Shown piece after piece: positions 1 to 6,863 of a stretch of 9,607 nucleotides of DNA (positions are counted from its first letter, which is position 1; the number at the start of each line of letters is the position of its first letter). The stretch is from Pseudomonadota bacterium (lineage in GTDB: Bacteria > Myxococcota_A > Polyangia > Polyangiales > Polyangiaceae): assembly GCA_023460875.1 (NCBI GenBank), contig JAEWOQ010000298.1, positions 1 to 9,607 on the forward strand, given 5' to 3'. A program made the position numbers and the translations under genes. The notes beneath the pieces were generated by a model. It saw only the letters and a program-made list of their open reading frames with translations. It made no database searches and had not been told where the DNA came from.

Positions 1-51
1 GGGGACCGGGGGGACGGGGACCGGGGGGACGGGGACCGGGGGGACGGGGAC
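1..51. repeat. 15-bp tandem repeat inside the kinase gene
   Basis: Three exact copies of the 15-bp unit GGGGACCGGGGGGAC are followed by the first six bases of a fourth. Because 15 is a multiple of three, the repeat stays in frame with the minus-strand kinase gene and encodes Val-Pro-Val-Pro-Pro on each pass. The array reaches the left edge, so its full copy number is unknown. Such exact in-frame arrays can change length by replication slippage, altering only the length of a proline-rich linker. Confidence 0.9.
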
Positions 52-1275
52 TCGATCCTGCGCCGGGCCACTCGACCATTGGCGTCGGCGCCCCGCGAGG
101 CGCCCCGGCGTGCCCAGGCCGGGCGCCCGATCCTCTGGGCGAACTGCCGCGAGCAGAGCCGGAGGAACCTCCCTCGCGGCCACCGGCGCGGGCGCGGCGA
201 CGAGCACGGACGGCGTCGAGTCGTGGACGTGCACCGTCGCTGCTCTGCCCGCCATCGCGGCTCGGGCTGCGTCGTCGTCCTGCTCCGTGGGCAGCCCGCT
301 GTCGAAGGCGAGCGCTGCTTGAGATGGGCTCAAGAAGACGGTCACACCGCCTCGTGGCTCGAACGACCGGGTCGGCGCGCCCCCGGCCAGATCTCGCCGA
401 GGGGACTCGTCGCCGCACTCGGCGACGACGCGGACGCGGTACGCGCGGAGCAGCGCCAGCACCCGCTTCGCGGAGTCGGGGCGCTGCGCCGGATCCTTCG
501 CGACGAGGGTCTTCGCGACCCGGGCGATGTAGTCGGGGGTGGTGGGGACGAGCCAATCCAGCCGCGGCGGCACGACCTCGACCAGCCTGCGGACGAGCTC
601 CTGCTTGCTCGGGCGCTCGCCGGGCCACTGGAGCAGCGGGTGCACCCCCGTCACCATCTCGTAGATGATCAACCCGAGGGCGTGCAGGTCGCTCCTCGGC
701 GTCGCCTTCCTGCCGAGCAGCTGCTCCGGGCTCATGTACCCGGGGGTGCCCGGCACGCAGTTGAGGCGTGTCTGCCACTTCGCGCCCACGGCCTTCGCGA
801 TGCCGAAGTCGAGGATCTTCGGTGCGCACTCCGACGAGACGAAGACGTTCTCGGGCTTGAGGTCGCGGTGGATGATGTCCCGTTCGTGAGCGGCCACGAG
901 GCCCGCGGCCACCGCCTCGGCGACGTCCAGCACCTCGAGCATGTGCAGCGGCCCGAACGTGCGCAGCACCTGCCGGAGCGTCCGACCGCGGAGGAGCTCC
1001 ATGACCAGATAGAGGTATCCTCCGTCCGTGCCCGCGTCGTGGACCTTCACGATGTTCGGATGATCGAACTGTCCGAGGAGCGAGGCCTCCTGCTGACCGC
1101 GCAGCTGCATCTCCTCCGTCAGGCCCCCGCGTCGATACAGGATCTTGATGGCGAGGTGGCGGTGCAGGTGGTTGTGGACGGCGTGGTACACGACCGCGTG
1201 CCCGCCCCGACCGATCTCGGCGCGCACCTCGTACTTGCCAAGGAAGGTCTCTCCGATCCGCAAGGGCCCGTCCAT
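1..1275 (-). CDS. Hanks-type Ser/Thr protein kinase (C-terminus outside window)
   Basis: Cytoplasmic ATP-dependent protein kinase of the PknB type; 425 codons are visible, without a stop. Kinase subdomains appear in order: glycine loop IGRGGHAVVY (residues 21-30), invariant lysine in LAIKIL (K44), catalytic loop HRDLKPEN (136-143, an RD kinase), DFG (156-158), P+1 loop GTPGYMSPEQ (176-185), DLHALGLIIYE (196-206) and the closing KDPAQRPDSA (260-269). All key catalytic residues are present, so it should be active. After about residue 285 comes an Ala/Pro-rich linker ending in VPVPP repeats at the window edge. In related kinases such a linker often precedes a membrane helix, which cannot be seen here. 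The ATG at 1275 lies 5 bp after the sigma-factor stop with no strong Shine-Dalgarno, suggesting translational coupling. Its substrate is unknown; the sigma factor or the 94-aa protein next door are obvious candidates. Confidence 0.93.
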   Translation of the reverse strand, partial: MDGPLRIGETFLGKYEVRAEIGRGGHAVVYHAVHNHLHRHLAIKILYRRGGLTEEMQLRGQQEASLLGQFDHPNIVKVHDAGTDGGYLYLVMELLRGRTLRQVLRTFGPLHMLEVLDVAEAVAAGLVAAHERDIIHRDLKPENVFVSSECAPKILDFGIAKAVGAKWQTRLNCVPGTPGYMSPEQLLGRKATPRSDLHALGLIIYEMVTGVHPLLQWPGERPSKQELVRRLVEVVPPRLDWLVPTTPDYIARVAKTLVAKDPAQRPDSAKRVLALLRAYRVRVVAECGDESPRRDLAGGAPTRSFEPRGGVTVFLSPSQAALAFDSGLPTEQDDDAARAAMAGRAATVHVHDSTPSVLVAAPAPVAAREVPPALLAAVRPEDRAPGLGTPGRLAGRRRQWSSGPAQDRVPVPPVPVPPVPVPPVP

Positions 1276-1280
1276 GTACG

Positions 1281-1979
1281 TTACCCGATCTTGCGCGCCC
1301 GGAGGCGGAAGGAGAGCAGGGTGATCGCCCGGGTGTGCAGGCGGCTCACCCACGACTTGCTCACGTTCATGTCCGCGGCGATCCGGCCCAGGCCGTGCTC
1401 GTCGAAATAGTATCGACGGATGACCGTCGCTTGCTCGGGCGCGAGGTGCTCGACCTCCGCTCGGATGTCCGCAGCGAGCTCCTCTCGCTCGTAGGCCTCC
1501 TCGGGGTCGAGGATCCCGTCCTCCATGTCGGCCAGGCTCCCGACGCTCACGAGGCGCATCGCCTCCGCCGTCAGCATCGCCAGCAGGTGCTCGCGGATCG
1601 CTTCCTCAGCCACGTCTCCGGACAGCGTCGACTCCGAGGGGGAGCGCTCCGCCTGCCCCTCGCTCACGAGGTGGGCGGCCTCCATGACGACCAGTCGTTG
1701 GTAGGCGCGGCGCGGGATCGGCGCCATCCGCCGCAGGTGGTCGAGCATGGCCCCTCGCACGCGACAGATCGCGAACATCCTGAAGGGGACGTCACACTCG
1801 GCATCGTAGCGCAGGGCCGCGTCCCAGAGCCCCTCGCGCCCTGCCCCGCGCAGCTCGTCGAAATCCAGCCGCGCGCGCAGGCTGCGCGCCAGCTGCCTGG
1901 CGATCTCATCGACGAGGCCGAGCTCGGCGTGAAAGCGATCGAGCACCTCGGGCTGCTCCCCTCCCTCGACGTGCTTCAT
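1281..1979 (-). CDS. FliA/sigma-28-like RNA polymerase sigma factor
   Basis: Group 3 sigma-70 family factor of about 232 aa. Region 2 is recognised by DELRGAGREGLWDAALRYD (about 42-60), followed by VPFRMFAICRVRGAMLDHLRR (65-85), which matches the FliA/WhiG/SigB pattern of core binding and -10 recognition. An IPRRAYQRL segment (region 3 start) follows. Region 4 is LAPEQATVIRRYYFDEHGLG with helix-turn-helix IAADMNVSKSWVSRLHTRAI near the end. The length fits FliA-type factors and exceeds that of ECF factors, and region 3 is present. ATG at 1979 shares its A with the upstream TGA (TGATG); a GTG one codon earlier (1982) is an equally possible start. It sits between a small acidic/basic protein and a protein kinase, implying post-translational control of the sigma factor. 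There are no flagellar genes nearby, so a motility role is not supported. Its target promoters are unknown. Confidence 0.9.
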   Translation of the reverse strand: MKHVEGGEQPEVLDRFHAELGLVDEIARQLARSLRARLDFDELRGAGREGLWDAALRYDAECDVPFRMFAICRVRGAMLDHLRRMAPIPRRAYQRLVVMEAAHLVSEGQAERSPSESTLSGDVAEEAIREHLLAMLTAEAMRLVSVGSLADMEDGILDPEEAYEREELAADIRAEVEHLAPEQATVIRRYYFDEHGLGRIAADMNVSKSWVSRLHTRAITLLSFRLRARKIG

Positions 1980-2263
1980 CACTCGATCTCGGAGGTGAAG
2001 GCGCGCCCGGTGGCGCGGCGTAGATACCGATGGATCGTCGGATCGAGCAGGGCCTGCTCCCGGAGCACCTCCCTCAGCAGCGCTCGGCGCGGGCCGGCGG
2101 CGAAGCGCGGGTCCAACCGGCGTAGCGCGTCGTCGACGCGATCATCGATGTATTGCTCTAGCGTGATCTCCCCCCGCTTCAGCTGCTGCAAGGCCTCGCT
2201 GCCCTCGGAGCCCTCGGAACCGAGCCGATCGGAGCTCCTCCCCCTCGACGGATCGAGCGACAT
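1979..2263 (-). CDS. 94-aa small protein, first gene of the sigma/kinase operon
   Basis: I do not recognise a named family. The protein has a polar, Ser/Gly/Glu-rich N-terminus (about residues 1-22) followed by a predicted all-helical body containing LKRGEITLEQYIDDRVDDAL (29-48) and a second segment, LLREVLREQALLDPTIHRYL. There is no signal peptide, membrane helix or cysteine, so it is probably cytoplasmic. AAGG lies about 10 nt before the ATG at 2263. Its stop overlaps the start of the sigma factor (TGATG), so the two should be made in matched amounts. That arrangement is common for sigma factors and their regulators, so an anti-sigma or adaptor role is a reasonable guess, but no FlgM or STAS/RsbW motif is visible. 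It could also be a kinase substrate through its Ser-rich N-terminus. Confidence 0.75.
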   Translation of the reverse strand: MSLDPSRGRSSDRLGSEGSEGSEALQQLKRGEITLEQYIDDRVDDALRRLDPRFAAGPRRALLREVLREQALLDPTIHRYLRRATGRAFTSEIE

Positions 2264-2502
2264 GGGCGGCTACCTTACTGGAAACGCGGGGCCGAGGGCA
2301 GAGGCAGTCGTCAGATCGAGTCGCGTCCACGGTGCCCCGAGCGCTCGCGAAAAAATCCGCGCCTTCCGGTCGATTTCACGCAACGCCGCCGCTCATTGAC
2401 CGAGAGATGAGTACGAGGACAAGCTCACCTCGGCTCTCCGCGAGCCGGAGGGGGGCGTTTGTCTAGCAAATCAACTGGACGCGAGCAGCGCGGAGAATGG
2501 CA
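2264..2502. promoter_or_regulatory. Divergent intergenic region between regulatory operon and lipoprotein array
   Basis: About 240 bp lie between the divergent starts of the small-protein/sigma/kinase operon and the metallopeptidase gene, so promoters for both directions should be here. A TTGACC at 2396-2401 resembles a plus-strand -35 box, but no convincing -10 lies 16-18 bp downstream. I see no clear sigma-54 or FliA-type (TAAA-N15-GCCGATAA) promoter. A short hairpin, CGGCT / AGCCG (2431-2435 with 2443-2447), lies about 55 bp before the metallopeptidase start and would be in its 5' leader. An A6 run at 2350-2355 is the only AT-rich patch. Confidence 0.45.
2491..2496 (+). promoter_or_regulatory. 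Shine-Dalgarno that decides the metallopeptidase start
   Basis: CGGAGA ends directly against an in-frame ATG at 2497, which is too close for initiation. It lies 6-7 nt before the next in-frame ATG at 2503. The second start also gives a cleaner signal peptide (MKAYRMGAALW...). I therefore prefer 2503. Confidence 0.6.
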
Positions 2503-5500
2503 ATGAAGGCATATCGAATGGGGGCCGCCCTCTGGGCGGCTGGGGCGCTCTTTGCGCTGGGGTGTGGGACCTCCGAGAAGGACGCGGTCCCCGAAGAGAC
2601 GAGCACCGCGCGGCAGCGGGTCACCGCCGCGGCGACGGAGACCTTGACGCTCACCCTCGATCCGGGGGTGCCCCTGCAGGAGATCGCCTTCTCCGGCACC
2701 GAGGAGGTTCGCGTCGGGGGGCGCACCCAAATGTCGGTGGCGGGAGACGGAGCCGGGTACCTCGTCAACACCGGGACGGGCTCGGTCCACGTGCAGTCTG
2801 ACGCGCAGATCTTCGGTCTCCGGGGGCAAGGGGACGTGCGCCTCGACGACCGCGGCCGCGTCGAGGGAGACGTCGTCGCGAGCGGCTCGGTCACTCAAGG
2901 CAATCAGGTGGTGGTCACCGGGGCCATCGAGGCGAACGCCTCGCTGCCCAGGCCGGCCCTGGCCGAGAGGACGGTGGAGTTCCTGGGAGGCGATGACGTC
3001 CTGAGGGGACCGGACGCCCCTGCCCTCACCCTCCCGCCGGGGGCCCATGGGCACGTCTCTCTCCAGTCCCGATCGACCCTCGTCCTCGGCGCGCCCGCCG
3101 AAGGGGCCTCGAGCTGGTACCTGGAGAGCCTCGCCGTCGAGCCCGAGGCCGTCTTGCGGGTCGAGACGACCCCCGGCCGCCCCACGCTCCTCTTCGTGCG
3201 GCAGCGCTTCGACTTCAAGGGGACCTTCGAGCTGGTCGGCTCTCCCGAGGACCTCTTCGTCGTCTTGACGACGAGCGAGCGGGTGTCCATCGAGCGGCAG
3301 ATCGATGGGACGATCTTCGCTCCGAAGGCCGCGGTCCGGCTCGCCCCGGCCCACCGCACCTTCACCGGCGCGATCTGGGCGAAGTCCCTGGAGATCGAGC
3401 CAGATCTGACGCTGCAGTTCGTGCCCTTCGCGCACTGGGAGCGGGTCTATCCGCAGCTGTTCATGATCCCGGGGGACCGGCCGAGCCTGCCGAACGCGCT
3501 CGCCCAGGCGCGGGTGCCAGCTCCGGGCACCGCCCCGGTGGGGGCGCCCGCCGGACAGTCCAAGTTCCGCATGCTCGACCCCTCGGGCTACGTGCCGGCG
3601 GCGCCCCCTGCGGCCCTCACCGCCCCGGACCCGGACTTCCGCGTGCACTTCACGAGGATCAGGGTGGGCGAGGATGGCTGGGCTTGCGGGAGCTCCGTGG
3701 AGCCCTCCCTGGTCGATCTCGAGATCAACGGCGTCCGTTTGCCCAGGAGGGACCTCGCTGACTGTCATCAGCACTCCTGGTGCGACATCGACGTGGAGCT
3801 GTCCACGCCCGTGCCCGCCGACCAGCAGCTGGTCAAGGTCTCCGCCGCGATCCTTGAGCGAGATCGGATTGGTTGCGGCGGCAGCGACAAAGAGTGGAGC
3901 GTCAGCTTCGACGTCGACAACTGGGATGGGAGCACGGTCCGGGGCGAGGCGACGCGCCACCGCGACAACCCAGGGCGCGATCTCTTCGGTCCCGTCGGCC
4001 CCGGTGAGGTCTGCCACACCTTCAGAGGCTGGGGCCTGTGCTGGGAGGCGGAGATCACCGGGCCGCCGGAGCCGGAGGTGGAGGACGTGGAGGTCCCCGT
4101 CTGCGCCAGCTTCGTCGCGGAGTACCTCGACACCGGCCTCGGAGAAGACCGGCTCGTCCCCGACGTCGTCGAGCCCGCGCGCTACGCCTGGGGCAAGCTC
4201 CTGATCGACGGCAAGGTGCGCTACGAGGGCTTCCTCGACGAGAACGGCTGCGTGCCGGACGGGCATCGCCCGCGGCGGCCGGAGCTGGTGCACGACGCGG
4301 CGAGGACGGACTACGTCGTCCTCGAGTATTCCCCCGTGTTTTGCTTGAACTCGACCACCGCGACCACCAAGGACGAGTGTATGGCCGAAGCCACCGCGGC
4401 CGCAGCCGGGACCATCGCAGAGCGCGCCGGCGGGACGGCCAGCTGGAGGGTCATCTACGTCGATCCCGCCTACCTCTCCGCGAAGGTCGAGGGCGGCGTC
4501 CGGGCCCCGCACGTGATCGACGTGAAGGCCAAGCAGGCGCACCTGTTCCACCATCGCTTCCAAGGAGTCGTCCATCCAAATGGGTTCTGGCTCGAGCAGC
4601 ACGGCTACCGCTACCCCGACCCGAACGCCACGGTCGTCGGGCTGTGGGATGACCCAAGCGACGAGCAGCAGCGCATCTCGTCGCGAGTCGCCGCCGCCGT
4701 GAGCACCCTGGTAGGCACGCCGGACAACGGCATCCTCGGCGGAAACTACCTCCTGATGGCGAACGACTCCTGCCCGAGGTCGAGCTTCGACATCATCGGG
4801 GATGCGTGCGTGGCCGACGGCTACCTCTGGCTCGGCCCGGGGCGGGACATGCTCGAGGGACGCACCACCTACGACCAGACCTTCTGGAAGGGCGTCATCC
4901 TCCACGAGGCAGGGCACCTCGTACAAGCGAAGGCGGTCGGCAGGATGGGCAAAACCGTGACCGGCTTCGACGGCATGTACGCCTTCACGAAAGAGGGGGG
5001 CGCACCGAGCTCGAGCACGGATCTCGACGTCGTCCACGCAGACCCTCCGGGCACGCCCGACATGTGCGGCTGCAGCCAGGTGGAAGCGGCGAACAAGCTG
5101 CACTGCATGCAGTCCCTCGAGCGCTACGGCGAGGCCCACGGGGAGGGCTTCGCTCAGTTCTATGCGGCCCGCACCCTGAACAACCATGGCGAGAACGACT
5201 GCATCTTCCCCTATTACAAGGAGACCGTGCTCGAGACCTGCACCTCCGGAGATTGCGACCCGTGGGCCGGCGGCCTCCAGAAGAACAAGCCACCGGTTCC
5301 ATTCGATTGCATCGAGCCTGTACAATGGCGCAACCGGCACTGCCCGGAGCTGGCCGGCGGGCGCACGAACGAAGACCGCTCCACGGAGGTCGACTGGATG
5401 AAGTTCCTCTACTCCCTGAACACCCAGGCAGACCACAAGTGGTCGATGATCGACCTGTGGAGGCTCTACGACGTGATGCCGAGCCACTCCGCCGCCTGCG

Positions 5501-5646
5501 CAGGACACGAGAGCAGCCAGTTTTGTTGGGGGAGTGTCAGGGATGCTGCGACCGAGGTCGGAGGCGACAACCAAGCAGCAGAGGTTCGCGATCGGGGCCT
5601 CGCATACGGCATCGACGAAAACCTGAGCATGAGTGATGCGCCATGA
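2503..5646 (+). CDS. Large exported lipoprotein with putative zinc metallopeptidase domain
   Basis: A 1047-aa protein. The N-terminus MKAYRMGAALWAAGALFALGC is a lipoprotein-type signal with a relaxed lipobox (ALGC, Cys21). Residues about 45-155 have short alternating beta and glycine turns like a beta-helix. Residues about 185-310 (YLESLAVEPEAVL, DGTIFAPKAAVRL, TGAIWAKSLEIEPD) resemble the beta domain found in myxobacterial surface proteins with polymer-forming-like N-termini; the DUF7305 type is my best guess. A Cys-rich beta-sandwich-like middle follows. The C-terminal domain carries GVILHEAGHLVQ, with HExxH at 801-805, and HGEGFAQFYAARTL, in which Glu881 is a plausible third zinc ligand as in gluzincins. 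This supports a metallopeptidase fold, but the substrate is unknown. The last 115 codons (from 5299) are the part duplicated downstream. The stop overlaps the next start (ATGA), so the two genes are co-translated. Confidence 0.85.
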   Translation: MKAYRMGAALWAAGALFALGCGTSEKDAVPEETSTARQRVTAAATETLTLTLDPGVPLQEIAFSGTEEVRVGGRTQMSVAGDGAGYLVNTGTGSVHVQSDAQIFGLRGQGDVRLDDRGRVEGDVVASGSVTQGNQVVVTGAIEANASLPRPALAERTVEFLGGDDVLRGPDAPALTLPPGAHGHVSLQSRSTLVLGAPAEGASSWYLESLAVEPEAVLRVETTPGRPTLLFVRQRFDFKGTFELVGSPEDLFVVLTTSERVSIERQIDGTIFAPKAAVRLAPAHRTFTGAIWAKSLEIEPDLTLQFVPFAHWERVYPQLFMIPGDRPSLPNALAQARVPAPGTAPVGAPAGQSKFRMLDPSGYVPAAPPAALTAPDPDFRVHFTRIRVGEDGWACGSSVEPSLVDLEINGVRLPRRDLADCHQHSWCDIDVELSTPVPADQQLVKVSAAILERDRIGCGGSDKEWSVSFDVDNWDGSTVRGEATRHRDNPGRDLFGPVGPGEVCHTFRGWGLCWEAEITGPPEPEVEDVEVPVCASFVAEYLDTGLGEDRLVPDVVEPARYAWGKLLIDGKVRYEGFLDENGCVPDGHRPRRPELVHDAARTDYVVLEYSPVFCLNSTTATTKDECMAEATAAAAGTIAERAGGTASWRVIYVDPAYLSAKVEGGVRAPHVIDVKAKQAHLFHHRFQGVVHPNGFWLEQHGYRYPDPNATVVGLWDDPSDEQQRISSRVAAAVSTLVGTPDNGILGGNYLLMANDSCPRSSFDIIGDACVADGYLWLGPGRDMLEGRTTYDQTFWKGVILHEAGHLVQAKAVGRMGKTVTGFDGMYAFTKEGGAPSSSTDLDVVHADPPGTPDMCGCSQVEAANKLHCMQSLERYGEAHGEGFAQFYAARTLNNHGENDCIFPYYKETVLETCTSGDCDPWAGGLQKNKPPVPFDCIEPVQWRNRHCPELAGGRTNEDRSTEVDWMKFLYSLNTQADHKWSMIDLWRLYDVMPSHSAACAGHESSQFCWGSVRDAATEVGGDNQAAEVRDRGLAYGIDENLSMSDAP

Positions 5647-6791
5647 GGCACTCCGTTGCCCTGCTAGCGTTGGCCGGGAGCGTCGGAAGCGCCTGCGTGC
5701 CTCGGGACGAAGGCCTTCCGAAGGAAAACTCCGCTACAGGCGGAGTCCCAGCAACCGGCGGGAACGACGCAGGCCTTGGTGGAACGAGCGGTTCGCCCCC
5801 CGTGTCTTCGGATACGGGGGGCCTCCGCGAAGGCCATGAGCCGACGTCTCTCTCCCCCGACTGCGCCGACTCTGCTCATGTCTCCGTCGTCGCGGATTGC
5901 CAGGACGGCATGTGCCGGATCCCGGCGGGCTGCTTCCTGATGGGGCGCAATCCCGAAGAGTATCCTCCCGGCGTCTACGCCAACGAGGCGCTCGTCGAGG
6001 TGACGCTCACGCGCTCCTTCTTCATCGGGCAGTACGAGGTGACCATCGAAGATTGGCAGAAGGCAGGACACCCGGTGCCAAAGGGCCTTCCCGACAGCGG
6101 AACCAACGGTTGCTACGAGCCGAGCTGTCCGGTCGGACACCTCAGCTGGTACGAGTCTCTCGCCTACGCCAACTGGCGCTCGGAGCAGGAGGGGCTCGCC
6201 CCCTGCTTCGAGCTCCAGGGGTGCAGCGGGACGATGGGCGTCGACTTCACCTGCGAGGGCTCCACCCCTCGTGCAGAGAACGTTTACGCTTGCGAAGGCT
6301 ACCGACTCCCGACGGAGGCCGAGTGGGAGTATGCCACACGCGCAGGGACGCGGACGACGTTCTACTCGGGAGAGATCACGCCACACGATCGGCTTGGCAA
6401 ATGCCTTGAGGATGAGGCTCTGGACCCGATCGCCTGGTACTGCGCCAACTCGGACCGTAAGGCACACCCGGTAGGCCTAAAACAACCGAACTCCTGGGGA
6501 TTGTATGACACCCTTGGGAACATCGCCGAATGGATTTACGATGGCGGTTACTCCAGCCGACCATCTGCCCCCTTCGTCGACCCTGTCCTCCGCGTACAGC
6601 GCCTAGGAGGACAACCTCTCGCGGGGCGGGGCGGAGGCTATTATTCCGTAAGGGCCTCGTTCCACCGCGCGGCGAACCGCATGGACGGCAACCTCGACAA
6701 CGCCCGCCGTTTCCCTAGCTACGGCTTCCGGCTCGCCCGGACGGACGACAGCTCCGCAGGCGCTGGCGGAGCGAACGGAGGGGAGCCGTAG
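5643..6791 (+). CDS. SUMF1/FGE-fold lipoprotein, copy 1
   Basis: A 382-aa protein with signal peptide MRHSVALLALAGSVGSAC (lipid-modified Cys18 likely), then a Gly/Ser/Thr-rich linker to about residue 75. A formylglycine-generating-enzyme-like (SUMF1, C-type-lectin-type) domain follows, to about residue 368. Family hallmarks are IPAGCFLMG, FFIGQYEVTIEDW, GYRLPTEAEWEYATRAG (219-235), WGLYDTLGNIAEW (285-297), GRGGGYY (about 328-334) and YGFRLAR near the end. The two catalytic cysteines of true FGE align with Ser335 and Phe340, so sulfatase activation is unlikely; a surface binding or structural role is more plausible. Several other cysteines (CYEPSCPVGH, CFELQGC) probably form disulfides outside the cytoplasm. 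The start overlaps the metallopeptidase stop (ATGA). It has no strong Shine-Dalgarno of its own, so translation is probably coupled. It ends 13 bp before the long hairpin. Confidence 0.9.
   Translation: MRHSVALLALAGSVGSACVPRDEGLPKENSATGGVPATGGNDAGLGGTSGSPPVSSDTGGLREGHEPTSLSPDCADSAHVSVVADCQDGMCRIPAGCFLMGRNPEEYPPGVYANEALVEVTLTRSFFIGQYEVTIEDWQKAGHPVPKGLPDSGTNGCYEPSCPVGHLSWYESLAYANWRSEQEGLAPCFELQGCSGTMGVDFTCEGSTPRAENVYACEGYRLPTEAEWEYATRAGTRTTFYSGEITPHDRLGKCLEDEALDPIAWYCANSDRKAHPVGLKQPNSWGLYDTLGNIAEWIYDGGYSSRPSAPFVDPVLRVQRLGGQPLAGRGGGYYSVRASFHRAANRMDGNLDNARRFPSYGFRLARTDDSSAGAGGANGGEP
6751..6772 (+). other. Conserved coding hairpin at 3' end of SUMF1-fold gene (copy 1)
   Basis: GCTCCGC (6751-6757) and GCGGAGC (6766-6772) form a perfect 7-bp stem around the 8-nt loop AGGCGCTG, within the codons for the SSAGAGGAN tail. 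The same hairpin lies at 8486-8507 in the second SUMF1-fold gene, inside a stretch of about 35 identical bases, although the flanking domain ends differ more. It may be a message stability or translation-coupling structure, or simply retained identity. Confidence 0.5.
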
Positions 6792-6804
6792 GGCGGCGAG
6801 CACC

Positions 6805-6863
6805 AACCTCGCGGTGCCTGCGGGCCCCTCGGCTGCGCGCAGCCCCCGCAGGCACGCGAGGTT
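6805..6863 (+). other. Long structured hairpin at head of repeat element (copy 1)
   Basis: AACCTCGCG...TGCCTGCGGG (6805-6824) pairs with CCCGCAGGCACGCGAGGTT (6845-6863), with a single bulged G. Inside, a 6-nt asymmetric bulge (CCCCTC) precedes a perfect inner hairpin, GGCTGC-GC-GCAGCC (6831-6844). It begins 13 bp after the SUMF1-fold stop codon. Only TTT follows it, so it is not a classical rho-independent terminator. An attenuator, an mRNA 3'-end stabiliser or a processing site would fit. Copy 2 is at 9356-9410. Confidence 0.7.

Noticed and set aside
1..51. CRISPR or origin iterons
   Set aside because: The units are directly adjacent, lack spacers, and lie in frame inside the kinase coding sequence.
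79..1410. 443-codon plus-strand open frame over the kinase gene
   Set aside because: The minus strand here encodes every kinase subdomain in order; the plus frame is Arg/His/Pro-rich with no domain and even crosses into the sigma gene.
1335..2399. 354-codon plus-strand open frame over the sigma operon
   Set aside because: It is antisense to clear sigma regions 2 and 4 and has no protein-like features.
2425..5574. 1049-codon open frame on the minus strand opposite the metallopeptidase
   Set aside because: It is a shadow of the high-GC codon pattern of the plus-strand gene. The translation has no recognisable domain, whereas the plus frame has a signal peptide, HExxH and ATGA coupling.
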